64,000 nt of DNA, taken from the NCBI RefSeq assembly GCF_017592555.1, contig NZ_JAGFNS010000004.1:293481-357480 (forward strand), written 5' to 3'. Below the pieces are notes generated by a model. The model was given only the letters and a program-made list of their open reading frames with translations. It ran no database searches and was not told where the DNA came from. Source of the DNA: Actinoplanes flavus (GTDB lineage Bacteria; Actinomycetota; Actinomycetes; Mycobacteriales; Micromonosporaceae). This document shows, piece by piece, positions 43,843 to 52,346 of this stretch (the stretch's first letter is position 1; every line of letters begins with the position of its first letter). The position numbers and the translations under genes are program-made.

Positions 43843-44140
43843 GACGATCGACCACCACACAGGGTGGCAAATCGTCCAAGATCAGCGCCGGGAAGCGGGA
43901 GGCGGTTCGTGTGGCCTCGCCGCTGGGGATCTTGGACGGTTGACCACCGCGGTGGGTGGCAGAACGTCCAAGATCGGCGCTGGGAGGGGGAGGCGGCTCG
44001 CGCGGCCTGTCTGCGGGGGATCTCGGGCGGTTGACCACCGGGGAGGGTGGCAGAACGTCCAAGATCGGCGCTGGGAGGGGGAGGCGGGTCGCGCGGCCTG
44101 TCTGCGGGGGATCTCGGGCGATTGACCACCGCGGAGGGCA
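43836..44140. repeat. 91-bp hairpin-bearing tandem repeat, three-plus units
   Basis: GACCACC begins units at 43850, 43942, 44033 and 44124 (92, 91, 91 bp). The first hairpin (arms at 43836-43848 and 43871-43883, one mismatch) spans the MFS stop codon and looks like its terminator. The second has perfect arms GATCTTGGACG (43928) and CGTCCAAGATC (43965). Later units keep the right arm better than the left. The 402-bp gap to the next gene holds nothing else. Confidence 0.85.
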
Positions 44141-44244
44141 TTCTGGCGGACACGCGAGCGGCGAGCACATCGCGATCGACGAGCTGGTGGCGGCGTGCGC
44201 GATCCTGTTGACCATCGCCATCCAGCACCAGTGAGGGAGCCTTC

Positions 44245-44979
44245 ATGTCAGGTCACATCGTCCCGATGGGCGCCGGCCGTGCGGTGATGGACCGCCGCGA
44301 CGATCCGCTGCACGACTACGTGCTGGAGCTCACCGGCAAGGACGATCCGGTGGTGCTGTTCCTGCCGACCGCGACCGGGGACGACGCGAGCTACATCGTG
44401 TCGTTCTACGAGGCGTTCCACTCCGGCCGGTGCCGACCGCGGCATCTGCGGTTGTTCCACCGCGACTTCGACGACCTGTCCGACATCGTGCTCGGCGCTG
44501 ACGTGATCCATGTGGGTGGTGGCAATACCGCCAACATGCTGGACGTGTGGCGGCGGCAGGGCGTGGACACGCTGCTGCACCGGGCGCTGGCCGGCGGGGC
44601 GGTGCTGACCGGTGGCAGCGCCGGTGGGCTGTGCTGGTTCGAGGGCGGGACCACCGACTCGTACGGGCCGACGCTCCAGCTGCTGAACGAGGGCCTCGGC
44701 ATGATCAAGGGCAGTTACTGTCCGCACTACGACGCCGAGGACCAGCGCCGCCCGATCTTCCACGCGGCCCTGCTGGACGGCACGCTGGGGATGGGGTACG
44801 CCTCCGGCAACCGTGTCGCCATCCGGTTCACCGCCGGCGGCGAGTTGGTGGAGGCGGTCACCTCGGAGCCGGGCGCCCAGGCGCTGAGGGTGTACGCCCG
44901 CGACGGACGGGTCGTCGAGGAGGAGATCCCGTGCCGCCTGCTGGCCGGGCGGGTGCCCGGTCGCAGCGTTTCGACCTGA
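44245..44979 (+). CDS. peptidase E (S51 family)
   Basis: A 244-aa cytoplasmic protein, ATG start with AGGGAG upstream. S51 signatures: VVLFLPTATGDDASYIVSFYEAF, ADVIHVGGGNTANMLDVWRRQGVD and the nucleophile elbow LTGGSAGGLCWF (Ser). GSYCPHYDAEDQRRPIF supplies the His region. Related to dipeptidase E (Asp-X hydrolase) and cyanophycinase. Confidence 0.92.
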   Translation: MSGHIVPMGAGRAVMDRRDDPLHDYVLELTGKDDPVVLFLPTATGDDASYIVSFYEAFHSGRCRPRHLRLFHRDFDDLSDIVLGADVIHVGGGNTANMLDVWRRQGVDTLLHRALAGGAVLTGGSAGGLCWFEGGTTDSYGPTLQLLNEGLGMIKGSYCPHYDAEDQRRPIFHAALLDGTLGMGYASGNRVAIRFTAGGELVEAVTSEPGAQALRVYARDGRVVEEEIPCRLLAGRVPGRSVST

Positions 44980-44986
44980 GCACCGA

Positions 44987-45016
44987 AACGGCCGGCGGCC
45001 CGAGCCGCCGGCCGTT
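44987..45016. terminator. bidirectional terminator
   Basis: Perfect 13-bp arms AACGGCCGGCGGC and GCCGCCGGCCGTT with a 4-base loop, between the peptidase E stop and the convergent M15-like gene stop. Confidence 0.85.
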
Positions 45017-45053
45017 CTCCGCTGTCCTGAACCGGGAACAGGATGCGTTCCGG

Positions 45054-45977
45054 TCAGCTGTTTCCGGCGAGTTCGCGCAGCGCGCCGACGATGGCCTGTT
45101 GCAGTTCGGCCGGGGTCAGATCGTCGCGGTCGCCGGGCAGCGCGGCCGCGAGCATCGGGGCCAGGGCGCCGGCCAGCGCGACCTCGTCGACCTGGTCCCG
45201 GGTCGCGAGGGTGGTGATCGCGGTGCGGGCGTCGATCAGATGCCGGTACGTCCATTGGGCGTACGAGGCGAGCGACCAGTGCGTGTTGGCGGTGCCGTCC
45301 GGGTTCTTGTTGCCGGGTGGCGCCGGGATCAGTCCGTCGGTCTGGAGCATCGCGCCGGCGAGGGCGGCCCGGATCTCCTTGTCCTTGAGCATCGCGAGGA
45401 ACTCGGCCTTGGTCATGGTGTCCTCCTCGGGGAGCAGCTGGATGTGCCGCAGCCACCGTGTCGCCAGCCGGACCATGCGGTGGCCGTCGGCGTCACGGTG
45501 TTCGGACAGATGGGTGTGGGTGCGGTGGCTGTCATCTCCGGTGGTGCGCCGGCCGAGCCGGTCCCAGCGGCGTACCGTTCGGCCGTCCGGGCTGTAGATG
45601 ACTTCACGCAGGTCGCGGGTGTCCGGGTCGCCGGCTTTGCAGAGCGGGATCAGCCAGGCGTTGAAGTCGTAGAGGTCGAAGGTGCCGCGTGGGGTCTTGA
45701 GGCGGAAGTATCCGATGTCCATGGCGGAGGCGTGGTCGTCGAGGCCGTTCCGGTCGCGGGGGGACTCGTCGACGGAGTAGCGGTTGCGGTTCGCTCGGGC
45801 CCGGATCTGGTCCTTGCCCAGGTGGTAGGAGTCGCCGCCGGCCGCGTGGTCGGTGTCGCCGACGATTCCGGCCTCGAGCGGATCCAGGTCGTCGCCGACG
45901 GTTCGGCCGGGGTGTATGTCCAGGTGGTCCAGCAGTAGGCGCCGTGCTCGAAGATGGTTCGGTTTCGCGGCCGTCAA
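45054..45977 (-). CDS. M15-like zinc peptidase or phage-lysin-type protein
   Basis: A 307-aa protein without a signal peptide. Residues ~45-165 carry GGDSYHLGKDQ, DDHASAMDIGYF and THTHLSEHRDADG, an arrangement resembling the His/Asp/His zinc site of M15 D-Ala-D-Ala peptidases and phage endolysins. The C-terminal ~120 residues (MTKAEFLAMLKDKEIRAALAGAML, PPGNKNPDGTANTHWSL, YAQWTYRHLIDARTAI) look like a cell-wall or tail-associated module. It may be a domesticated phage gene. Assignment is by motif only. Confidence 0.55.
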   Translation of the reverse strand: MTAAKPNHLRARRLLLDHLDIHPGRTVGDDLDPLEAGIVGDTDHAAGGDSYHLGKDQIRARANRNRYSVDESPRDRNGLDDHASAMDIGYFRLKTPRGTFDLYDFNAWLIPLCKAGDPDTRDLREVIYSPDGRTVRRWDRLGRRTTGDDSHRTHTHLSEHRDADGHRMVRLATRWLRHIQLLPEEDTMTKAEFLAMLKDKEIRAALAGAMLQTDGLIPAPPGNKNPDGTANTHWSLASYAQWTYRHLIDARTAITTLATRDQVDEVALAGALAPMLAAALPGDRDDLTPAELQQAIVGALRELAGNS

Positions 45978-46068
45978 TGCGGTTTCCTCCCTGCCGGTGG
46001 GGGGCGGACCGGTGTTACTCCGGATAACGGAGGAGATACCCGCTGTGGCACGCCACGATTGGCCGTCC

Positions 46069-46842
46069 TCAGATCGAGTGAGGGGGAAGGAGGTCGTGTC
46101 CCTCCCACGGGTCGACGGCTTCCGGGTAGGCGGGATCGGCGCCTCGCGGTGGCTCGATCCGGGTGGGTGCCGGAGGTTGCGGTCGGGGTGGCTCGACGCT
46201 GGTGGGTGCCGGAGGTTGCGGTCGGGGTGGCTCGATCCTGGTGGGCGCCGGTGGCGGCGGGGGCGGCGGGGGCGGCGGAGGTTCCGCTGGTGCCGGCCGG
46301 GACGGTTCGTCGCCGGCCGGGACGGCCAGCAGTTCGGAGGCGGTGGCGCGCTCCTCCTTGAGGCGGGCGCGGGCGGAATCGAACACCCGCCCGGTCAGGC
46401 CGGCCATCGGCTCGCCCTGCCACAGGTTGAGGTGACGGCGGATCTCGTCGGTGCCCGTACCGATGTCGCCGGTTCGATGCTCGGCGCGGGCCTGCTCCAG
46501 CGCCGCCCGGAAGAGGCCGGTGTCGAGGGTGTTCTCGCCGACCCGGAGCACATATCCCTCGTTCGTGAACGTCAGCAGCGACGTGCGTCCCGGATCGAGG
46601 GCGCGGCGCAGCCCGCCGATGCACCGCTGCACCACGTCGACGCCGTTCTCCGGCGGGTCCCCGTTCCACAGCGCGGCGACGATCTCCTGGACCGGCACCG
46701 GCCGGTCGGCGTGCAGCAGCAGAACGGCGAGAACCGCCCGCTGCACGAGCGGCCCGAGGTCCACCGGATCGTCGCCCCGGAACGCGCGAACCGGGCCGAG
46801 GAGCTCGAACCGCAGTGTGCCGGCGGACGAGCCGTCGATCAT
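46069..46842 (-). CDS. SARP/BTAD-like regulator, truncated, with Pro-rich tail
   Basis: A 257-aa protein. The N-terminal OmpR-type winged helix (LRFELLGPVRAFRGDDPVDLGPLVQRAVLAVLLLH, then VDVVQRCIGGLRRALDP) and the start of a BTAD (FRAALEQARAEHRTGDIGTG, LWQGEPMAGL) match SARP/AfsR regulators. The BTAD stops near residue 170 and is followed by a run of 11 Pro and a repeated PPRPQPPAPT unit. It lacks the ATPase and TPR of AfsR. Divergent from the 697-aa gene with only a 26-bp gap. It may have lost part of its effector domain. Confidence 0.8.
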   Translation of the reverse strand: MIDGSSAGTLRFELLGPVRAFRGDDPVDLGPLVQRAVLAVLLLHADRPVPVQEIVAALWNGDPPENGVDVVQRCIGGLRRALDPGRTSLLTFTNEGYVLRVGENTLDTGLFRAALEQARAEHRTGDIGTGTDEIRRHLNLWQGEPMAGLTGRVFDSARARLKEERATASELLAVPAGDEPSRPAPAEPPPPPPPPPPPAPTRIEPPRPQPPAPTSVEPPRPQPPAPTRIEPPRGADPAYPEAVDPWEGHDLLPPHSI

Positions 46843-46868
46843 GTGTCCTACCCCCCAGGTTCCCCGCC

Positions 46869-48962
46869 GTGGCGTTACGGCAGGTCACGAGCAGCATAAC
46901 GACGGCCGGCGGCGGCGAGGTTGACCGGGCGGGCGACTATCGGGTCTTGAATGCCGACCAGTTTCACGCGTTCGCCCGGACGGTGGTCATCCGGGCGAAG
47001 GAGGGTGTCCGGGGATGGCGGATGGCGTACCCGGCCGCGCGGTTGATCCGGGCCGGGGACCGCGGCTCGCGGATCGCCGTCGACGCCGTGTGGGAGGCCT
47101 GGCTCTGCGACGGGCATCCGCGGTGGTGGGCCGCTCTGCGACGGTGGCGTCGGCCGGCCCGGCGCGGATCCGCGTTGAACACCGGAATTCATGACGCGGA
47201 CCTGGTGCACCACCTGAGTCTCGCCGCGCTGGACGACCCGGAGATCGGCTGGTCGCCGACCGGGATCGTGCACGCGGCGGAGATGACGGGGCATCCGATC
47301 TGCCGTATCGCGCGGCGGCGGATCCTCGACTTGGGCGAGAACCTGTGGATTGACGACATCTGCCTGGCCGCCGTCGGCCGTGACGGCGCCATCGCCTTCC
47401 TCGGCGACCACCGTCTGGTGCCCGTCGAACCGCCGGCGCACGCGGCCTACCTGCTGCTGACCGGCCAGCAGCAGCGTTACTGGGAAGTCGACCCGGACCA
47501 GCGGCTGCTCGTGCGGGCTTACCGGGAGCGGCCGGATCTGCGGCCGGCGCTGCGGGAGGCCATGCCGGGGTTCGGCGATGTCAATCCGGTGCGAACGATG
47601 GGTGCGGCGCTCACCGGCGTACGCATGGATCGCGACGAAGTCGCCTTTCTCTCCCGGCGCCTGGCCGAGGACCGCGACGAGGACGGGTTGTGGCGGCTGG
47701 CCGGGAATCTGCCACCGGCCGACGCCGTCATGGCGCTGCGGAGGGCCGATCCGGACTGGCGGCCGCCCGGCAGCGCGGACGCGGACCTTCACGCGCTGCT
47801 GCGCACGGCCGATGAACAGCGGTTGCGTGACCGCATCGAGTCGCTCACCGGCCCGCGGACGCTGCACGTGGGCGGGATGGTGGTGCACGGTGCTTTCAGC
47901 ACCGACGACCGGATGCTGGCGGTGGTCACCCTCGCGATCGGCGCCCGGCTCTGGGTCTTCGACCTGGAGAGGGGTACGCCGCCCGCCGAGTTCCCGCTCG
48001 ACGGCTACGGTCCCGCGCTCGTCTCCTTCGAAGGTCACCGGCCGATGGTCAGCCAGTGGTGGCCGGACGGCGACCCGACACGTTCCACGCTCTGGCGCAT
48101 CGACGCCGGCCGGCGCACCGGCCGGACGATGCCGGGCTGGCCGCATCAGTTGCTGCCGGTCACCGTGGACGGGACCACCCAGGTCACGTTGTCGCGGTTC
48201 GACCCGTCGTCGCAGACGAACACGTTGATGCTGGCGCGCCGCAACGGCCCACCCGCGTTCCGGCCACCGGAGATCACCGTGCCGCGGGGCGCGCCGGCCT
48301 GGGCCGGGGACCAGGCGATCGGCCGGCTCCTGGCCACCGATCCGCTGCGCCGGCGGGTGGCGTTCGCCAACACCCGGATCATGGTGGCCGAATTGGCCCG
48401 GGGCAACCGGTTGCGGGGCCTGGCGGTGTCGGAGATCGGCACGTACGCCCCACAGGCACTCTGCCTCGGCGGAGGCGATCAGGTCTTCACCAGCGATCAC
48501 CGCCGGACCACCCGCTGGCTGATCAACGGTGGGCGTCTGGAACAGGGCGGCAGCACGGATCTGGTCAGTGGCCGGCTCGTCTGGGTGCCGTACCGCGACG
48601 CCGTCCTCGTCGACGGCCGTGGCCGCGGCTTCCGCTATCTGGACGCCGAGACCTTGCGGCCGTTGGAGCGGCCCGGCGGTCTCGACGGCATGCGCGGGGA
48701 CGCGCTGCTGTGGGGTGCGGCGAACGGGTCGCACGCGGCCGGGCGCACCGGCCGGGTCGACGTCGTCCTCGCCTCCGCGGTGGCCCTCGCCGACCTGGCC
48801 CGCCGGCCGATGTCCGAGGCGACCGCGGCGGACCACGAGACGCTGGCGGCCGCCCGCCGCAGCCCGGTCCTGCGGGAACAGGCCGGAATACTGCTGGACG
48901 TGCTCGAAGCCAACCATCTGCGCCGCACCGGCGGCCCACCCCCGGTCCCCGACGACCGGTGA
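46869..48962 (+). CDS. large hypothetical protein, probable beta-propeller
   Basis: About 697 aa; the GTG at 46869 is chosen because it lies just past the divergent SARP start, but a later start is possible. The N-terminal ~330 residues are mixed helical (WEAWLCDGHPRWWAALRRW, ALDDPEIGWSPTGIVHAA). The C-terminal half has regularly spaced strand-like blocks (GGMVVHGAFSTDDRMLAVVTL, ARLWVFDLERG, RRVAFANTRIMVAELARG), suggesting a WD40-like propeller. No signal peptide or catalytic motif seen. I do not recognise the family; the SARP pair suggests co-regulation. Confidence 0.65.
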   Translation: MALRQVTSSITTAGGGEVDRAGDYRVLNADQFHAFARTVVIRAKEGVRGWRMAYPAARLIRAGDRGSRIAVDAVWEAWLCDGHPRWWAALRRWRRPARRGSALNTGIHDADLVHHLSLAALDDPEIGWSPTGIVHAAEMTGHPICRIARRRILDLGENLWIDDICLAAVGRDGAIAFLGDHRLVPVEPPAHAAYLLLTGQQQRYWEVDPDQRLLVRAYRERPDLRPALREAMPGFGDVNPVRTMGAALTGVRMDRDEVAFLSRRLAEDRDEDGLWRLAGNLPPADAVMALRRADPDWRPPGSADADLHALLRTADEQRLRDRIESLTGPRTLHVGGMVVHGAFSTDDRMLAVVTLAIGARLWVFDLERGTPPAEFPLDGYGPALVSFEGHRPMVSQWWPDGDPTRSTLWRIDAGRRTGRTMPGWPHQLLPVTVDGTTQVTLSRFDPSSQTNTLMLARRNGPPAFRPPEITVPRGAPAWAGDQAIGRLLATDPLRRRVAFANTRIMVAELARGNRLRGLAVSEIGTYAPQALCLGGGDQVFTSDHRRTTRWLINGGRLEQGGSTDLVSGRLVWVPYRDAVLVDGRGRGFRYLDAETLRPLERPGGLDGMRGDALLWGAANGSHAAGRTGRVDVVLASAVALADLARRPMSEATAADHETLAAARRSPVLREQAGILLDVLEANHLRRTGGPPPVPDDR

Positions 48963-48998
48963 CACCCCCACCGCCGGGTATCGGATAGCGTTCCGGAG

Positions 48999-49775
48999 GT
49001 GAACCGAGATCTTGAAGCGGCCCGGGACCTCACCGTCGACCTGGCGGTTCGTGCCGGACGGTTGCAGCTGGAACGGCGCGACACGCTGCGGATGGGCGCG
49101 CCCAAGGCGCACGCCAACGATGTCGTCTCGGACGTCGACATCGCCAGTGAGCGCCTGATCGTCGACGGGATCCTCGCGGCCTGGCCGGACGACGCCATCC
49201 AGGCGGAGGAGGGACACGGGCGGTCCGGTGGGAGTGGCTGGATGTGGGTCGTCGATCCGCTGGACGGCACGCGCAACTACGTCAGCCGTACCGGGCCGTG
49301 GTCGGTTTGTATCGCGCTCTACCAGGGGGAGCAGCCGCGGATGGCGGTGGTGCACGACCCCGCCGGGAACGAGACGTTCAGCGCGGTCGACGGCGGTGGG
49401 GCGTTCCTGAACGGGCAGCCGATCGCGGTGTCGAGCGGGCCGCCGCTGGCCGAAGCGCTCGTCGGCGTCAGTTTCCAGCCGAACCCGAAGACCAAGGAGC
49501 GCACCGGAAAGCTGGTTCGCGAGCTGCTGCCGCTGGTCGGCGACATCCGCCGGATCCCGGCCGCGCTGAACCTGGTCTACCAGGCCGCCGGCCGGCTGGA
49601 CGGCGGCGTCGCCCTCGACACGAACCTGTGGGACATCGCCGCCGGCGCCCTGATCGCCCGGGAGGCCGGGGTGACCCTCGGCGGCCACGGCCCGGACTTC
49701 TCCACCGAGCTGACCATCGGCGCCGCCCCGGCCCTGTGGGAGGCGCTCGCCCAGCGGGTCCGCGCCGCCGCCTGA
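48999..49775 (+). CDS. inositol monophosphatase family protein
   Basis: A 258-aa GTG-start protein. Motif 1 VVDPLDGTRNYVSRTGPWSV and motif 2 LDTNLWDIAAGALIAREAGVTLGG supply the Mg2+-binding Asp residues; upstream IQAEEGHG provides the Glu of the third site. It could hydrolyse inositol-1-phosphate, histidinol phosphate or a related sugar phosphate. Confidence 0.92.
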   Translation: MNRDLEAARDLTVDLAVRAGRLQLERRDTLRMGAPKAHANDVVSDVDIASERLIVDGILAAWPDDAIQAEEGHGRSGGSGWMWVVDPLDGTRNYVSRTGPWSVCIALYQGEQPRMAVVHDPAGNETFSAVDGGGAFLNGQPIAVSSGPPLAEALVGVSFQPNPKTKERTGKLVRELLPLVGDIRRIPAALNLVYQAAGRLDGGVALDTNLWDIAAGALIAREAGVTLGGHGPDFSTELTIGAAPALWEALAQRVRAAA

Positions 49776-49776
49776 C

Positions 49777-50535
49777 CTACGCGGCGATGCGGTAGGGCTC
49801 GGGGACGGGGGCGGTGCGGCGGAGGTCGTAGCCGGGTTCCAGGGTGTGGAACAGGCGGTCCCAGACGGTGGTGTAGAAGCCGAGGTTGTAGCGCGGCTCG
49901 GCGTGATGTCCGACGTGCATGGTGGGGGTGGCGATCCACCGGAAGACCGCATGGCCGCGTACCGCCGGGGGCAGTGGTTCCACGCCGAGGTGGCCGAGGA
50001 TGCCGAAGATGAGGTTGAGCGCCGTGTAGGCGGCCAGCGCCCACACCGAGAACGGGTGGGCGGCCAGGACCAGCAGCCACATCGCCCCGAAACCGATCGC
50101 CTCGAACGGGTGCAGCGCGAACAGGGTGATCGGGCGGGCGTCGGCGAAGACGTGGTGCAGCCGGTGCACCCAGGGGAACAGCACGCGAAGATGGACGGTC
50201 GCGTGTCCCGCGTACATCAGCACGTCCATCACCATGACCAGCGCGACCAGTTCGGCGAGTGTGGCCGGGCCGAGATCGGTGGTCAGGACGATGGCGCCGG
50301 CCTTCCACAGCCACCACCCGGCGACGGTGACCGCCGTGTTCAGGACGGTGGTGCCGGCGACCAGCGCGAGTTCCTGCCCGCTGACAGGCCCCGGATCGGG
50401 GGTGAGCCGCTGTGCGCCGGGCAGCCGCAGCGCCACGTGCCCGAGCAGCGCGCCCACGCCGACCAGCAGGATGTTCTCCGCCAGGGCGAGCAGGGCGAAC
50501 CAACCCGGGTGCACGGTCTCGAGAAACTCCAGCAT
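49777..50535 (-). CDS. sterol desaturase/fatty acid hydroxylase family membrane protein
   Basis: A 252-aa protein with four to five membrane segments. The di-iron His clusters of the FA_hydroxylase family are present: GHATVH, HRLHHVF and MHVGHHAEPRYN. It would hydroxylate or desaturate a lipid. It ends one base after the convergent phosphatase gene stop; head-to-head partners are absent. Confidence 0.9.
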   Translation of the reverse strand: MLEFLETVHPGWFALLALAENILLVGVGALLGHVALRLPGAQRLTPDPGPVSGQELALVAGTTVLNTAVTVAGWWLWKAGAIVLTTDLGPATLAELVALVMVMDVLMYAGHATVHLRVLFPWVHRLHHVFADARPITLFALHPFEAIGFGAMWLLVLAAHPFSVWALAAYTALNLIFGILGHLGVEPLPPAVRGHAVFRWIATPTMHVGHHAEPRYNLGFYTTVWDRLFHTLEPGYDLRRTAPVPEPYRIAA

Positions 50536-50586
50536 GCCGTCCCCTCCGCCGACGCACGATGACGCCCGCGAGCGTACGCGGAAAGG

Positions 50587-51012
50587 TCAGGAGTCCGGTT
50601 CGAGGAGCGGCCTCAGCAGGGCGGTGAGCTGCTCGCGCTGGTCGGGGCGCAGCCGGTCCAGGTCGGGGGCGAGGAAGTCGCGGGCCTCGCCGTACAGCCG
50701 CCGGGTGAGTTCGTGGCCGGCCGGAGTGAGGAAGACGTCGACGGCGCGGCGGTCGGTCGGGTTCTTCTCGCGGGCCAGCAGGCCGCGGCGTTCGGCGCGG
50801 TCGATCAGGCCGGACATCGTGGACTTGTCGAGGCCCAGGTAGGCGGCGAGTTCGGTGACGCGGGGACGGCGGTCGCGCAGGATGCCGAACACCCGTAGCT
50901 GGGTGAGGGACAGGTCGTTCGCGGCGCCGATGCGGGTGAGCACGCCGGTCACCTGGAACGTGTAGCGGACCAGGGCGTCGAGGAGGGTGTCCACGGAGTC
51001 CTCGGAAGTCAT
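50587..51012 (-). CDS. MarR-family transcriptional regulator
   Basis: A 141-aa winged-helix protein (LSLTQLRVFGILRDRRPRVTELAAYLGLDKSTMSGLIDRAERRGLLAREKNPTDRRAVDVFLT). Divergent from the oxidoreductase gene, with two similar palindromic sites in the 81-bp gap, so probably a repressor of both. Confidence 0.93.
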   Translation of the reverse strand: MTSEDSVDTLLDALVRYTFQVTGVLTRIGAANDLSLTQLRVFGILRDRRPRVTELAAYLGLDKSTMSGLIDRAERRGLLAREKNPTDRRAVDVFLTPAGHELTRRLYGEARDFLAPDLDRLRPDQREQLTALLRPLLEPDS

Positions 51013-51030
51013 GTCGCCATCCTAGTTGAC

Positions 51031-51051
51031 ATGGTTGGTAATCCCAACCAT
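51031..51051. promoter_or_regulatory. MarR operator 1 overlapping a promoter
   Basis: ATGGTTGG and CCAACCAT flank TAATC, a perfect 8-bp inverted repeat. It overlaps the spacer of a plausible plus-strand promoter, TTGACA (51027) and CATTCT 17 bases on, so binding would block transcription. Confidence 0.7.
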
Positions 51052-51058
51052 TCTGGAG

Positions 51059-51079
51059 GTCGTTGGTAATACAAACCAT
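51059..51079. promoter_or_regulatory. MarR operator 2 (imperfect)
   Basis: Shares the core TTGGTAATnCnAACCAT with operator 1 and is centred 28 bp from it, overlapping the leader of the oxidoreductase gene. Confidence 0.6.
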
Positions 51080-51093
51080 CTTCGGAGGTTCCC

Positions 51094-52023
51094 GTGCGCG
51101 CCGCAGTCCTGAACTCGTTCGACACCCCGCCCGCCTACCGCGACCACCCGGATCCGGCCACCACCGGTGACGGCGAGATGGTCGTCGAGGTGCTCGCGGC
51201 CGGTCTGCACCACCTGACCCGGTCCAAGGCCACCGGGGCGCACTACAGCAGCAACGGCGTTTTCCCGCTGGTCCCCGGCGTCGACGGGGTCGTCCGCGAC
51301 CCGGCCGGCCGGCTGCGCTACGCGGTCCTCGACGACACCAGCCTCGGCACCTTCGCCGATCGGACCGTCATCGACGTACGCCGCAGTGTGGTCCTGCCGG
51401 ACGGTGTCGATCCGGTCCGCATCGCCGCCGCGATGAACCCGGGAATGTCCTCGTGGGTGGCCCTGCGCCGCCGCATCGCGTTCCAGCCGGGCCAGCGGGT
51501 CCTGATCATCGGAGCCACCGGCAACGCCGGCCGGATGGCGGTCCAGATCGCGAAACTGTTCGGCGCCGGTCACGTGATCGCCGCCGGGCGCGACGCGGCC
51601 CGCCTGGCCGCCCTCACCGAGCTCGGCGCTGACGAGATCCGCACGTTCGACGAGATCCAGCACGCGGCGGACGTCGACGTCGTCCTCGACTACGTGTGGG
51701 GTGAGCCCGCCGCCGGCGCGATGATCCCGATGCTCACCGCGCGCGCCGACCGCACCGCGCCGCTGACCTGGATCCAGATCGGGTCGATGGCCGGCGCGGA
51801 CGCGCCGATCCCGTCGGCGGCGCTGCGAGCCGCCCGGCTGGAGATCATCGGCAGCGGCATCGGTTCGGTGCCGGCCCGCGACTTCCTCGCCGAGCTGCCG
51901 CAACTCGCGGCCGCGGTCGCCGGGGACACCATCGAGGTACGGGCGAAGGCCGTGCCGCTGGCCGACATCAGCCGGGCCTGGACCGCCGCCGACACCGGCG
52001 ACCGCATCGTGCTGGTGCCCTGA
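51094..52023 (+). CDS. quinone oxidoreductase-like MDR protein
   Basis: A 309-aa zinc-independent medium-chain dehydrogenase/reductase (no zinc ligands seen). It has a GroES-like N-terminus (MVVEVLAAGLHHLTRSKATGAHYSS, PLVPGVDGVV) and a Rossmann NADPH site (VLIIGATGNAGRMAVQIAKLFGAGHVIAAG). The start has GGAGG about 8 bases upstream. It is likely induced by an electrophile or quinone sensed by the divergent MarR protein. Confidence 0.9.
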   Translation: MRAAVLNSFDTPPAYRDHPDPATTGDGEMVVEVLAAGLHHLTRSKATGAHYSSNGVFPLVPGVDGVVRDPAGRLRYAVLDDTSLGTFADRTVIDVRRSVVLPDGVDPVRIAAAMNPGMSSWVALRRRIAFQPGQRVLIIGATGNAGRMAVQIAKLFGAGHVIAAGRDAARLAALTELGADEIRTFDEIQHAADVDVVLDYVWGEPAAGAMIPMLTARADRTAPLTWIQIGSMAGADAPIPSAALRAARLEIIGSGIGSVPARDFLAELPQLAAAVAGDTIEVRAKAVPLADISRAWTAADTGDRIVLVP

Positions 52024-52065
52024 CGACGGGCGGCGCGGGCGCCGAACGGCTGGCAGAGTGGCAGG

Positions 52066-52334
52066 GTGAATCGTGAAGAGGGCGCCGGCCCGCTGCACCG
52101 GCTCACGTCGTGCCGCCGCAGATGAAGGCGTACCCGGACGGGCTGGAGATCCTGCCCCTGCCCCGGGACCTGCCCGATCCGGGCGTGAGCGCCACCGCGG
52201 TCCGGGCCGGGGTGGCGGCTCCGGCCCGGCCGCTGGACGCCGCGCACCTGGGCCGGATCCTGTTCCTGGGCGCCGGAGTGGTGCGCAGCGGCGAGCGCGA
52301 CGGGCGCCGCATCCCGCGCCTGACCGCATCCTGA
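52066..52334 (+). pseudogene. SagB/ThcOx-type nitroreductase, 5' fragment with frameshift
   Basis: A GTG at 52066 opens a frame reading NREEGAGPLHRLTS. After ~52105 the similarity continues in another frame as PPQMKAYPDGLEILPLPRDL, then AHLGRILFLGAGVVRSGERDG, the N-terminal part of SagB-type nitroreductases. It then ends without the FMN-binding core. Frameshift plus 3' loss indicates a decayed gene. Alternatively the 74-codon frame from 52110 may be translated as a remnant. Confidence 0.55.
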
Positions 52335-52346
52335 CCGTACGCCTCG

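Noticed and set aside
46875..49952. Very long minus-strand frame (about 1,025 codons) opposite the 697-aa gene and the inositol phosphatase
   Set aside because: It is antisense to two genes with clear motifs and codon bias. Its translation is Arg/Pro/Gly-rich without domains, typical of a high-GC shadow.
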